A stretch of 39,725 nt of DNA, taken from the NCBI GenBank assembly GCA_024681595.1, contig JAILAN010000086.1, forward strand, positions 1-39,725, written 5' to 3'. A program made the position numbers and the translations under genes. The notes below the pieces were generated by a model. That model saw only the letters and a list, made by a program, of their open reading frames with translations. It was not told the DNA's origin and ran no database searches. Below are positions 26,412-34,677 of this stretch, one piece after another (position 1 is the stretch's first letter; the number at the start of each line of letters is the position of its first letter). Source of the stretch: Lachnospiraceae bacterium. Lineage in GTDB: Bacteria > Bacillota > Clostridia > Lachnospirales > Lachnospiraceae.

Positions 26412-27236
26412 ATGGAACTTGATTATAAAGAGCTGATCTCAAATGTAGGAATCAATAAGGATGATATCATTGATGTGGCATCGGATATGGTGAGCATCAT
26501 GATGTTCTGCCGCAGAAAAAAGATCGAATTTGATCCCGATCATCTCATTGATGCGTTAAAGGAACTCGTTCCTGATGGCACTGTCATGATAAGGATGTTC
26601 AACTGGGATTTCTGCCATGGCACGGATTTTGATATCCGCAATACTCCGTCAAAGGTCGGTGCACTCGGTAACGTCGCATTAAAGAGAACCGATTTTAAAC
26701 GCACCAAACATCCGATTTATTCCTGGATGGTGTGGGGACGGGATACCGATGAATTCTGTTCTCTTGATAACAAGTGTGCCTTTGGAGTGGATTCGCCTTT
26801 TGATCTGCTATATAAAAAGAATGCCAAACAGCTGACGATAGGTAATACGGTGGCGGATGCGTGTACGCAGATGCATCATGCAGAGGCCATATGCAAAGTT
26901 CCCTACAGATATGAAAAAGAATTTACGGGCAGCTATACCGACGAAAACGGCGTTACCGGTACCAGGACCTACAGCATGTACGTCAGGCCGCTGAATCTGT
27001 CGGTAATAAATACGAACACCGATGAAGGCGAACGCAGAAAGACTCTTATCGATGCAGGAATAATGAGGGAATACACATATGAAGAAGCGCTGGGTGCCAA
27101 TTCCATTCTGCTTCATGAGATAACAGACTTTTTCTGCAATGATATATATGAAAACGAGGGCAGATTCATTGTTTCTGTGGACGGATGCGAAGGATATGTG
27201 GCAGCAGGGATCGATGTTTCCAAGCTCAAATACTGA
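26412..27236 (+). CDS. AAC(3)-like (Antibiotic_NAT) acyltransferase
   Basis: The protein has 274 residues. It follows the aminoglycoside 3-N-acetyltransferase fold: DDIIDVASDMVSIM, DALKELVPDGTVMIRMFNWDF, FDIRNTPSKVGALGNVALK, KHPIYSWMVWG, the FGVDSPFDLL segment and HHAEAICKVPYR. In surface-glycan loci members of this family usually acylate amino-sugars rather than antibiotics, so resistance is not claimed. The donor may be acetyl-CoA or the aminoacyl-carrier protein made by the next two genes. There are 18 bases before it and 24 after. The preserved His and Glu in the MHHAEA motif support catalysis. Confidence 0.7.
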   Translation: MELDYKELISNVGINKDDIIDVASDMVSIMMFCRRKKIEFDPDHLIDALKELVPDGTVMIRMFNWDFCHGTDFDIRNTPSKVGALGNVALKRTDFKRTKHPIYSWMVWGRDTDEFCSLDNKCAFGVDSPFDLLYKKNAKQLTIGNTVADACTQMHHAEAICKVPYRYEKEFTGSYTDENGVTGTRTYSMYVRPLNLSVINTNTDEGERRKTLIDAGIMREYTYEEALGANSILLHEITDFFCNDIYENEGRFIVSVDGCEGYVAAGIDVSKLKY

Positions 27237-27260
27237 TAAATTAATGAATCGGAGGGTGTG

Positions 27261-28781
27261 ATGAGATCCAATATCACATTTTATTTGGATGATACTGCAA
27301 AGAAGTATGCCGATAAGGCTGCCTTTGTGGATGAAAAAAAGAGCGTTACGTTTAAGATGCTTCGAAACGGAGCGCTTAACATAGCCGCTGAACTTGTTAA
27401 AAAAGGTTTTTTCAAGAAACCGGTAGTTGTTTATCTTGAAAAAGGCGCCGACGTTATAACTTCCTTTATGGGAGCGGCATACAGCGTAAATTTCTATTCG
27501 CCCATTGATGTGGATATGCCGGCGGCCAGAGTTAATAAGATACTCTCTGTTTTATCGCCCGAAGTCGTGGTTACAACAAAGGAGTTAATGGATGAGTTCG
27601 CCGGATTTGATTATAACGGTGACTACATACTGATAGATGACGGGATATATGATAAGGCTCCGGATCAAAATGACATAAATGTCATTTATGACCACAGAAG
27701 CAATGGGATAGATACTGATCTTTTGTATGTTCTTTTTACCTCGGGATCTACCGGGGTTCCCAAAGGTGTCACGATAAATCACCGTGCCGTTATCGATTAT
27801 ATGGACTGGGTTACCGCAACCTTTGATATCACGTCAGATGACAGTTTCGGTAATCAGGCACCTTTTTACTTTGACAATTCGATACTGGATATATACAGCA
27901 CGATCAAAACAGGTGCGACATGCTTTATCATTCCCAGAGAGCTCTTTTCACAGCCCGTACTTCTTCTTCAGTATCTTAAGGATAACAATATTAACACCAT
28001 ATTCTGGGTACCTTCGGCTCTCATCGTTGTCGCGAAGCTAAAGGCTTTTCGTAACGTTGACCTGACATCTACAATAAAGAGAGTTCTCTTTTGCGGAGAG
28101 GTCATGCCCAACAAACAGCTGAATATATGGAGGAGTTATCTGCCGGATGCTGTATATGCTAACCTCTACGGCCCTACGGAGATAACCGATGCGTGCACAT
28201 ACTATATAGTTGACAGGGAGTTTTCTGATGAAGAACCTCTGCCTATCGGCATTGAAATGGCTAATACCGATATCCTGATACTCGATGATAAGGACAATCT
28301 GGTAACTGAACCCGAAACGGTGGGAGAGCTCTGCGTCAGGGGAACATCTCTTTCGATGGGATATTACAATAATCCCGAAAAGACGAAAGATGCTTTTGTA
28401 CAGAACCCGCTTAATCCGTATGTACCGGAGACAATTTACAGAACGGGAGATCTGGTTAAGTACAACGAACGTCATGAGATAATATATCTGTCCCGAAAGG
28501 ATTTTCAGATCAAGCACATGGGACACAGGATCGAATTAGGCGAGATAGAGACAGCCGTTTCTTCGCTTGAAGAGGTCACGCTCTGCTGCTGTTTATATGA
28601 TCAGAACAGGCAGAAGATAGTGCTGTTCCTTGATACGGACCTTGACAGAGCATATATCAATGAACGCATATCCAAACTCGTTCCGGAATACATGTTCCCG
28701 AACAAGGTCGTTTATATGGAAAATATGCCCATAAATGCCAACGGCAAGATAGACAGGGTAAAGCTTAAGGAGTATCTTTAA
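27261..28781 (+). CDS. Stand-alone amino-acid adenylation enzyme (DltA-like)
   Basis: The protein has 506 residues. It carries the NRPS/DltA adenylation motifs in order: A3 as FTSGSTGVPKG (159-169), A4 as FDNSILD with D205, A5 as NLYGPTEIT (301-309), A7 as YRTGDLVKYN, A8 as GHRIELGEIE and A10 as NANGKID with K496. Asp in the A4 motif normally binds the amino group of an alpha-amino acid, so the substrate is probably an amino acid. It would form aminoacyl-AMP and load the carrier protein 30 bases downstream. GGAGG at 27251-27255 favours ATG 27261; GTG 27258 is too close. Dlt operon partners (DltB, DltD) are absent, so teichoic-acid alanylation is less likely. Confidence 0.86.
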   Translation: MRSNITFYLDDTAKKYADKAAFVDEKKSVTFKMLRNGALNIAAELVKKGFFKKPVVVYLEKGADVITSFMGAAYSVNFYSPIDVDMPAARVNKILSVLSPEVVVTTKELMDEFAGFDYNGDYILIDDGIYDKAPDQNDINVIYDHRSNGIDTDLLYVLFTSGSTGVPKGVTINHRAVIDYMDWVTATFDITSDDSFGNQAPFYFDNSILDIYSTIKTGATCFIIPRELFSQPVLLLQYLKDNNINTIFWVPSALIVVAKLKAFRNVDLTSTIKRVLFCGEVMPNKQLNIWRSYLPDAVYANLYGPTEITDACTYYIVDREFSDEEPLPIGIEMANTDILILDDKDNLVTEPETVGELCVRGTSLSMGYYNNPEKTKDAFVQNPLNPYVPETIYRTGDLVKYNERHEIIYLSRKDFQIKHMGHRIELGEIETAVSSLEEVTLCCCLYDQNRQKIVLFLDTDLDRAYINERISKLVPEYMFPNKVVYMENMPINANGKIDRVKLKEYL

Positions 28782-28811
28782 GATATCTACGTGATAAAGG
28801 AAGTGAAACAG

Positions 28812-29039
28812 ATGGAAGAGAAAATACTGGGCATCATCGAACAGATCAATCCCGATGTGCTGACATACACGGGCGATACCATGATGGAGGACGGAACGGT
28901 CGATTCCTTTGAAGTCATTGATATAGTATCCGCACTGGAAGAGGAGTTTGGAATAGAGATCGATGCTTCGTATGTGGTTGCGGAGAACTTTGCCAACAAG
29001 GAAGCCATCATCAACATGATGAAAGAGATACTCGGATAA
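28812..29039 (+). CDS. Acyl/peptidyl carrier protein
   Basis: The protein has 75 residues. The 4'-phosphopantetheine attachment serine is S32 in GTVDSFEVIDIVSALEEEFG, and the short acidic four-helix pattern and length fit a carrier protein. Its position next to the adenylation enzyme means it probably carries that amino acid as a thioester. AAAGGA at 28797-28802 lies 9 bases before ATG 28812, preferred over an earlier GTG at 28791 that has no ribosome site. The CMP-sugar gene follows 2 bases after the stop. No phosphopantetheinyl transferase is in the window, so the general cellular one would be needed. Confidence 0.86.
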   Translation: MEEKILGIIEQINPDVLTYTGDTMMEDGTVDSFEVIDIVSALEEEFGIEIDASYVVAENFANKEAIINMMKEILG

Positions 29040-29041
29040 GG

Positions 29042-29740
29042 ATGAAAACACTCGCGATCATAACAGCCAGAGGCGGAAGCAAACGAATCCCGCACAAAAA
29101 CATAAAGTCATTTTACGGCAGGCCTATCATCGCATACTCCATAGAGGCTGCTGTCAATTCGGGCGCGTTTGATACCGTGATGGTATCAACGGATGATGAG
29201 CAGATAGCCGATATCAGCAGAAAATACGGTGCCGAAGTTCCCTTTATGAGAAGTGACAGGACATCGGGCGATTTTGCTACGACCACGGATGTGCTTAAAG
29301 AGGTTATAGAGGAATACGATAAACGAGGAGAGCACTTTGATACAGCATGCTGCCTGTATCCGACAGCCCCGTTTATAACGGCGGACAGGCTCAGGGAGGC
29401 GGTAAGGACATTTCGCGAATCCGGGGCCGATACCCTGATCTCTGTTACAGCATTCTCGTATCCTCCTCAGAGGGCTCTCATTATGCAGGATGGCAAACTC
29501 GTGTTTAAGTATCCCGAGCATCTGGTTACCAGATCCCAGGACCTTCAAAAAGAATATCACGATGCCGGTCAGTTCTATGTTTTTGATACGGATGCTTTTA
29601 TAAAGAACGGTAATCTCATGCTGGGGAATATCATTCCCTTTGAATTAAGTGAAATGGAAGTTCAGGATATTGATACGGAAGTTGACTGGGAACTGGCGGA
29701 ACTTAAATACAAGCTGGTGAACGATAAGGATAATCCATAG
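29042..29740 (+). CDS. pseF: CMP-nonulosonate (pseudaminate-type) cytidylyltransferase
   Basis: The protein has 232 residues. ITARGGSKRIPHKNI (7-21) is the CTP-binding P-loop-like motif of the acylneuraminate cytidylyltransferases, and VMVSTDDEQIADI follows. The block ending RSQDLQKEYHDAGQFYVF, with Y172-H-D-A-G-Q-F, is the wording typical of PseF rather than NeuA, which supports pseudaminic acid or a close relative. The enzyme makes CMP-sugar from CTP and the free nonulosonic acid. Its product would feed the GT52-like enzyme at 23986. PseB, PseC, PseG and PseI are not in the window. Legionaminic or sialic acid remains possible. Confidence 0.82.
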   Translation: MKTLAIITARGGSKRIPHKNIKSFYGRPIIAYSIEAAVNSGAFDTVMVSTDDEQIADISRKYGAEVPFMRSDRTSGDFATTTDVLKEVIEEYDKRGEHFDTACCLYPTAPFITADRLREAVRTFRESGADTLISVTAFSYPPQRALIMQDGKLVFKYPEHLVTRSQDLQKEYHDAGQFYVFDTDAFIKNGNLMLGNIIPFELSEMEVQDIDTEVDWELAELKYKLVNDKDNP

Positions 29741-29743
29741 TAT

Positions 29744-30271
29744 ATGAAACAGATAAGGATCGAAGGACAAAGAGTATATTTACGCTCCATTACATATGAA
29801 GATACGGATATGATAGTGGCCTGGAGAAATCAGGAGAATGTCATTAAGTATTTTTTCTACAGGGGAGAATTCACCAAAGAAGGACATCTTAAGTGGATGA
29901 AGGAGCGGGTTGAAACAGGAAATGTCGTTCAGTTCGTTGTGTGCATGAAGGAAAATGACAGACCCGTCGGATGCACCTACATTCGGGATATCGATGAGAC
30001 CAATAGCAAAGCCGAATACGGTGTGTTCATCGGGGAAGAAGATGTTCGGGGAAACGGGATAGGAAAGGAAATACTTAATCTCACGGTGGATTATGCATTT
30101 AAAGAACTGCATCTTCACAGGATCTACGCCAGAGTATATGAGAGCAACAAACCATCACTATACAGCTTCCTTCACTGCGGATTTGAACAGGAGGCACTGC
30201 TCCGGGATGATATCTTCACCGACGGAGAGTTCCATAATGTTGTTATATTATCGCGCATAAACCCCGAATAG
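29744..30271 (+). CDS. GNAT-family N-acetyltransferase (PseH-like)
   Basis: The protein has 175 residues and a GCN5-related acetyltransferase fold. It begins YLRSITYEDTDMIVAWRNQENV, then HLKWMKERVE, and carries the acetyl-CoA motif RGNGIGKEI, with NKPSLYSFLHCGFEQEALL near the end. The W-R-N and H-x-x-W pattern resembles PseH, the enzyme that acetylates a UDP-amino-sugar in pseudaminate synthesis, but it is also shared with RimJ-like proteins. It starts 3 bases after the PseF-like gene. The pairing supports a nonulosonate role; the substrate is not determined by sequence. Confidence 0.72.
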   Translation: MKQIRIEGQRVYLRSITYEDTDMIVAWRNQENVIKYFFYRGEFTKEGHLKWMKERVETGNVVQFVVCMKENDRPVGCTYIRDIDETNSKAEYGVFIGEEDVRGNGIGKEILNLTVDYAFKELHLHRIYARVYESNKPSLYSFLHCGFEQEALLRDDIFTDGEFHNVVILSRINPE

Positions 30272-30290
30272 ATCAGAAAGGAATGGCAAT

Positions 30291-31625
30291 ATGTTAACAA
30301 GCGAAGTATATGCCAATGTACGCTTAGCTGTATTGTGGATAATCACATCATACGGTTATTACCGGATCATGATCAAATGTGCGCATCCTCAGCCTAAGCT
30401 GGCTTTTATTCCGATCGTCAGGGAATATCAACTGGGAATAACTGCCAGGAGAGAAAAAGAAGGCCGTACGCTCGCGAAACTGGAAATATTTCTTTATATA
30501 TGCTTTCTGTTATTCAAGATCCTTGGTCAGGAGTCAAAGTATATCATCATTCCTACTGTGTTCGTTCTGGCTATAGGGTTTGCCTGCCTGATATATTCGT
30601 TCCGCATATTATCCGGACTTTGCGGAGTGTTTGGCAGAAAGAAAAGATGGTTATGGCTATGGATCTTTTTTGAACCATTAACCTCGATCATCTGGGGCGT
30701 TGACAAAAAATTTGTTCCGGTCTTGAAACTTGAGATCATTGATGATCCGGGAGTCGGCGAATCGGGAACACTGGTCAGCGCCGTAGATAACGGACTTACC
30801 GTTAATATCACTAAGAGGACGGTCATAGATTTCTTCAGAAAAAAATATCTGTTAAAGGATATTCATTTAAATATTCCCGCAGGTCATATGGTTCTTTTAC
30901 TGGGAGGCTCCGGAGCTGGTAAAACAACGTTTGTAAATGCCGTTACCGGATACGAACAGGCAGATGCTTCGATCCTGCTTAATGATAACGATCTTTATAA
31001 AGACTATAAAGAGATGAAATATGATGTCGGATTTGTACCTCAGCAGGATCTTATGCGCGAAAATGACTCCGTAATAAGGACTCTCATGGATGCTGCAACC
31101 TTAAGACTTCCGGAGAGTGTAGACAGGGCTAGCAGGAGAGAAAGAGTTATGCAGGTCCTGGAGGAATTTGGCCTCTCTTCTATCAGAAACAGCCTTGTAG
31201 AGAAGCTTTCCGGAGGACAAAAAAAGAGACTGTCTATCGCTATGGAGTTTATCTCCGACCCGTCGCTTTTCATTCTGGATGAACCTGATTCGGGTCTTGA
31301 TGGAGTGGTTGCCAGAGGACTATTTGAAAAACTCCGTGAAATTGCCGACAGCGGAAAGATAGTCATAGTTATCACACATACACCTGACAGGGTCATAGAC
31401 CTGTTTGATGATGTTATAGTTTTGGCCAAAGATTCTTCGAGAACCGGAAGACTTGCTTATTACGGACCGGTTGAGGATGTTTACGGGTTCTTTGGCAAAG
31501 AATCGATGGAGCAGATACTGCTTTCGGTCAATCAGAAAGATGAGGGCGGTGAAGGACGTGCCGATGAATTCGTTGAGAATTATATGGAACGTGCCCGCGA
31601 GCTGGCTGTCGGAAAGGTGGGTTAG
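30291..31625 (+). CDS. ABCG-type ATPase with N-terminal membrane domain
   Basis: The protein has 444 residues. Residues 1 to about 135 hold four hydrophobic segments and resemble the DUF5684 membrane family (FIPIVREYQLGITARREKEGR after the first two segments). An ABC nucleotide-binding domain follows (about 165-400): Walker A GGSGAGKTT with K211, Q-loop FVPQQDLM, signature LSGGQ (306-310) and Walker B LFILDEPDSGLDG, then VIVITHTPDRV as the His loop. The wording of the last blocks is ABCG-like. GAAAGGA precedes ATG 30291. The permease follows 5 bases after, and together they form a transporter; the cargo may be the glycan made upstream or an unrelated molecule. Confidence 0.82.
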   Translation: MLTSEVYANVRLAVLWIITSYGYYRIMIKCAHPQPKLAFIPIVREYQLGITARREKEGRTLAKLEIFLYICFLLFKILGQESKYIIIPTVFVLAIGFACLIYSFRILSGLCGVFGRKKRWLWLWIFFEPLTSIIWGVDKKFVPVLKLEIIDDPGVGESGTLVSAVDNGLTVNITKRTVIDFFRKKYLLKDIHLNIPAGHMVLLLGGSGAGKTTFVNAVTGYEQADASILLNDNDLYKDYKEMKYDVGFVPQQDLMRENDSVIRTLMDAATLRLPESVDRASRRERVMQVLEEFGLSSIRNSLVEKLSGGQKKRLSIAMEFISDPSLFILDEPDSGLDGVVARGLFEKLREIADSGKIVIVITHTPDRVIDLFDDVIVLAKDSSRTGRLAYYGPVEDVYGFFGKESMEQILLSVNQKDEGGEGRADEFVENYMERARELAVGKVG

Positions 31626-31630
31626 AGAGT

Positions 31631-32575
31631 ATGAGTGGAAATACGCAAAAACACATCGGAAGATTAAGTCAGGTAGGGATTTATTTGGGAAAGATGTTCA
31701 GGATGTTCATATATCAGAACGACTGGAAGGTACTTCCTATGTCTGCTGTGATAGCCGGACTTGTTGCATTTGTTGTAGGCAGTAATCTTTTTGTCACTCA
31801 GGAAGGTACACTTCTGGGAACTTTTGCTCTGTCGTGCATTTGTATTTGGAACGGATTCTTTAACTCGATCCAGAATGTCTGCCGCGAAAGAGCGATAATC
31901 AAAAGAGAGCATCGCTCCGGATTGCATATTTCCGCTTATGTAGCAGCACACATGATATATCAGGCATTTCTCTGCTTGTGCCAGACAGTTATTACGATAG
32001 GTGTCTGCATGTATTCCAAGGTGAATTTCCCCTCTGTCAGTTATATCACTCCGATCGCACTTGTCGATATGGGGATCACGATATTCCTTACCACATACAG
32101 TGCCGATATGATGTCGCTTATGATATCATCATGGGTTCGGACTACTACGGCTGCAATGACAGTTATGCCGTTTTTGCTTATATTCCAACTTGTTTTTTCG
32201 GGTGGATTTTTCGCATTATCCGGATTTGCAGAAAAGATCACCAATGTCACCATCGCCAAGTGGGGACTTACAGCCCTGTGCGCACAGGGTGATTACAATT
32301 CTCTGCCGATGGTGTCGCTTTGGAATGCTATCCTTAAAATGAGAAATGTTGAATATGATGGAATAAAGCCCATACAGGAGATAATGGCTTATATAGAGAA
32401 CAATAATTATCGTGAAGAGCTCCTGTTAAAATGTGCCGAGTATAATCAGAATGCCCAGTATGCTTCAACATCTTCGAATATTCTCGGATGCTGGGGAATA
32501 CTGATACTCTTTATCATTCTATATTCAGCTATAGCTGTGGTAGGGCTGGAATTTATAGACAAGGATAAGAGATAG
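31631..32575 (+). CDS. ABC-2 type permease
   Basis: The protein has 314 residues with six hydrophobic segments, of ABC-2/ABCG permease style. The cytoplasmic start (IGRLSQVGIYLGKMFRMFIYQNDWKVL) is followed by AVIAGLVAFVVGSNLF, then the SCICIWNGFFNSIQNVCRER loop, typical of ABCG membrane domains. TAAMTVMPFLLIFQLVFSGG and the final LGCWGILILFIILYSAIAVVGLEF segments complete the fold. It is partner of the preceding ATPase. It is the last gene before tRNA-Ser; no terminator is visible after it. Confidence 0.78.
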   Translation: MSGNTQKHIGRLSQVGIYLGKMFRMFIYQNDWKVLPMSAVIAGLVAFVVGSNLFVTQEGTLLGTFALSCICIWNGFFNSIQNVCRERAIIKREHRSGLHISAYVAAHMIYQAFLCLCQTVITIGVCMYSKVNFPSVSYITPIALVDMGITIFLTTYSADMMSLMISSWVRTTTAAMTVMPFLLIFQLVFSGGFFALSGFAEKITNVTIAKWGLTALCAQGDYNSLPMVSLWNAILKMRNVEYDGIKPIQEIMAYIENNNYREELLLKCAEYNQNAQYASTSSNILGCWGILILFIILYSAIAVVGLEFIDKDKR

Positions 32576-32597
32576 GTTCATACATTCAAAGAGCAGT

Positions 32598-32626
32598 TTG
32601 ACAAACAAAAGGCTCTTGCATATAAT
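32598..32626 (+). promoter_or_regulatory. Consensus sigma-A promoter of tRNA-Ser
   Basis: TTGACA at 32598-32603, a 17-base spacer and TATAAT at 32621-32626 match the vegetative consensus at all 12 positions. Transcription would start near 32633, about 65 bases before the mature tRNA. Confidence 0.85.
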
Positions 32627-32697
32627 GTCTAAAGGGTTTGTTGGATATTTGAAGGACCCAAACAAAATACATGTTTTACCATATGTAATTCAGTTAA

Positions 32698-32785
32698 GGA
32701 GAAATACTCAAGAGGCTGAAGAGGCGCCCCTGCTAAGGGTGTAGGTCGTTTGCGCGGCGCGAGGGTTCAAATCCCTCTTTCTCCG
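32698..32785 (+). tRNA. tRNA-Ser (anticodon GCU)
   Basis: The sequence folds as a class II tRNA of 88 bases. The acceptor arm GGAGAAA (32698-32704) pairs with TTTCTCC (32778-32784), with G as discriminator at 32785. The D arm is CUC/GAG. The anticodon arm is CGCCC-CUGCUAA-GGGUG with anticodon GCU, reading AGC and AGU. A long variable arm, required for serine identity, and a T arm GAGGG-UUCAAAU-CCCUC follow. The 3' CCA is not encoded. It stands alone between two ABC transporter operons. Confidence 0.95.
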
Positions 32786-32789
32786 CTTA

Positions 32790-32837
32790 CCTGTTTTCCA
32801 TGCAAAGTCAAGCGCATGGGAAACAGGCATTTTTTTA
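32790..32837 (+). terminator. Strong intrinsic terminator of tRNA-Ser
   Basis: A 14-pair stem with one G-U pair (32790-32803 with 32814-32827) and a 10-base loop is followed by a 7-base T run at 32830-32836. It lies only about 20 bases before the next ABC gene's start, with no promoter seen in between. Confidence 0.88.
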
Positions 32838-32856
32838 TATAAAAAAGGGGAAGATG

Positions 32857-34677
32857 ATGAAGGAGAGCAAACTGTCGTTTAAAGAAACGCTTGATAATGC
32901 GTTTTATGCTCTGAAACTCGGTACACGGTTTTCCAAGCGGTTATTTTTCAATATCATTTTTGTAGCCGTTTTGGGATATTTTGAGTGGGTCTTTTTTTCT
33001 TCGGTATTTATGAAAAATATCGTAGGAAGTCTGGACCGCGGCGAATCATATAAAAATATACTTCTGTATATAGGGATCTGCGGCCTCGTCATCGGTCTGA
33101 TGAATCTTTATCACCATTACTTTGATAATGTTACCATGCCCATAGAGTGCACACATCTGTACGGCAGGCTGTATCATATGCTCTTTGACAAAGCCAGAAA
33201 TGTAGAACTCAACTGTTATGAAAACGCTGACTTTTACAACAAATATACGATGGCGATGGATGGAGCGGATGAGAAGATATCCGATATCATGAGGCGCTTT
33301 TGGGGCATCATTTTCGGAACCATAGCTACCGGATTCGTTTTTTATCTGATGTTTTCGATAGATAAATTCGCGGTCATATTTATTGTCTGCCCGCTGCTCG
33401 GCAATTTTGTATTCGGAAGTATCAAAAATAAATATGAGCTGAAGCGGTACAAGGAGCAGGTCAGCGGAAACAAGATGATGAACTACGTGAGCCGTGCGAT
33501 CTACCTGCCTGATTATGCCAAAGAGATCCGTCTTTTCAATGTTTATAACATTTTAAAGAGGCAGTATTCGGATGCCACCGACAATAACGTAAGGGCAGCT
33601 TCCAAATATGCCTTTCCGAACGCATTTGTCAATTTTTGGAAGATCACATTTACATTTTCGGTGATCTTTGAGGGTGTGCTCTTCTATGCCATATACAGAA
33701 ATCTGGTAACGCAATCCATTTCACTTGCTGAACTGACCATAATGACCAGCATGATGGTGTCGATGACATGGATATTGATAGGACTGTTTGACGATATCGT
33801 CAATTTCATGAAGGATGGCGTGTTCATCAGCAATCTCAGGGGATTCCTGGAATATGAGGAAAAGATCCCCGAAGACTATGACGGGATCACTCCCGAAGAA
33901 TTTGAATCTCTCGAATTTGATAATGTTTCATTTTCATATACGGACGAGGAGACCATTAAGGATCTGTCCTTTACGATCAAAAAAGGTCAGGTTGCCGCAC
34001 TGGTCGGACACAATGGAGCAGGCAAGACTACGATCATCAAACTGCTCCTTAGGCTCTATGATCCGACAGAAGGCGTGATAAGGCTGAACGGCAGGGATAT
34101 CAGAGAGTATAACCTGCACGCATACAGAGATATGTTTGCTACGACCTTTCAGGATTTTGCGATCATGGGAATGTCAGTAAAGGATAACGTTCTCATGGGC
34201 AGGCATTATGAAAATGAGGACAGTGTCGTTAATGATGCGCTAAAAAAGGCGGGAGTATATGAAAGAGTTAGCAAAACAGAGCATGGAACAGCAACCGTCA
34301 TGACCAAGGAATTTGATGAAAACGGTGCAGTATTTTCAGGCGGTGAGAGCCAGAAGCTGGCAGTATCGAGAACCTTTGCCAAGCCTGCGCCCGTTAAGAT
34401 ATTTGATGAACCCTCTAGCGCGCTCGATCCGATAGCCGAATATGAGCTGTTTAATAATATTGCCAAGGAGGGAAGCGACCATACGCTTTTATTCATCTCG
34501 CACAGACTGTCCAGCGTCAAGCACTGCGACATGGTCTTCATGCTCGAAAAAGGCCGCATAATAGAGGAGGGATCACACGAGGAACTGATCGCGTTAAACG
34601 GTGAATATGCCAAAATGTATCGCCGCCAGGCCAATAACTATCTGGCGATCGAAGACGGAGAGGAGGGAGCGGTATGA
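32857..34677 (+). CDS. ABC exporter half-transporter, first subunit
   Basis: The protein has 606 residues. The N-terminal part (to about 340) has six hydrophobic segments of an ABCB-type exporter. The nucleotide-binding domain has Walker A GHNGAGKTT with K390, Q-loop TTFQDFAIMG, a signature reading FSGGES (493-498) instead of LSGGQ, Walker B VKIFDEPSSALD and the His loop LFISHRLSSV. The open frame runs upstream to ATG 32800, inside the terminator, but AAGGGG at 32845-32850 fixes ATG 32857 as the start. The last codons overlap the second subunit as ATGA, so the two form a heterodimer. The cargo is not predictable; a peptide, lipid or drug are all possible. Confidence 0.88.
   Translation: MKESKLSFKETLDNAFYALKLGTRFSKRLFFNIIFVAVLGYFEWVFFSSVFMKNIVGSLDRGESYKNILLYIGICGLVIGLMNLYHHYFDNVTMPIECTHLYGRLYHMLFDKARNVELNCYENADFYNKYTMAMDGADEKISDIMRRFWGIIFGTIATGFVFYLMFSIDKFAVIFIVCPLLGNFVFGSIKNKYELKRYKEQVSGNKMMNYVSRAIYLPDYAKEIRLFNVYNILKRQYSDATDNNVRAASKYAFPNAFVNFWKITFTFSVIFEGVLFYAIYRNLVTQSISLAELTIMTSMMVSMTWILIGLFDDIVNFMKDGVFISNLRGFLEYEEKIPEDYDGITPEEFESLEFDNVSFSYTDEETIKDLSFTIKKGQVAALVGHNGAGKTTIIKLLLRLYDPTEGVIRLNGRDIREYNLHAYRDMFATTFQDFAIMGMSVKDNVLMGRHYENEDSVVNDALKKAGVYERVSKTEHGTATVMTKEFDENGAVFSGGESQKLAVSRTFAKPAPVKIFDEPSSALDPIAEYELFNNIAKEGSDHTLLFISHRLSSVKHCDMVFMLEKGRIIEEGSHEELIALNGEYAKMYRRQANNYLAIEDGEEGAV

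Noticed and set aside
26412-27236. Antibiotic resistance (aminoglycoside 3-N-acetyltransferase)
   Set aside because: The fold matches, but the surrounding glycan genes make sugar acylation the better explanation.
27261-29039. dltA/dltC of teichoic acid D-alanylation
   Set aside because: The neighbours are not dltB or dltD, and the genes lie between an acyltransferase and a CMP-sugar synthetase.
32698-32785. tRNA-Ser as an attachment site of a genomic island
   Set aside because: No second copy of the tRNA 3' end, no integrase and no change in base use were seen around it.
32800-32856. Upstream extension of the ABC exporter gene to ATG 32800
   Set aside because: The extra codons lie inside the tRNA terminator stem and T run; AAGGGG at 32845-32850 points to ATG 32857.
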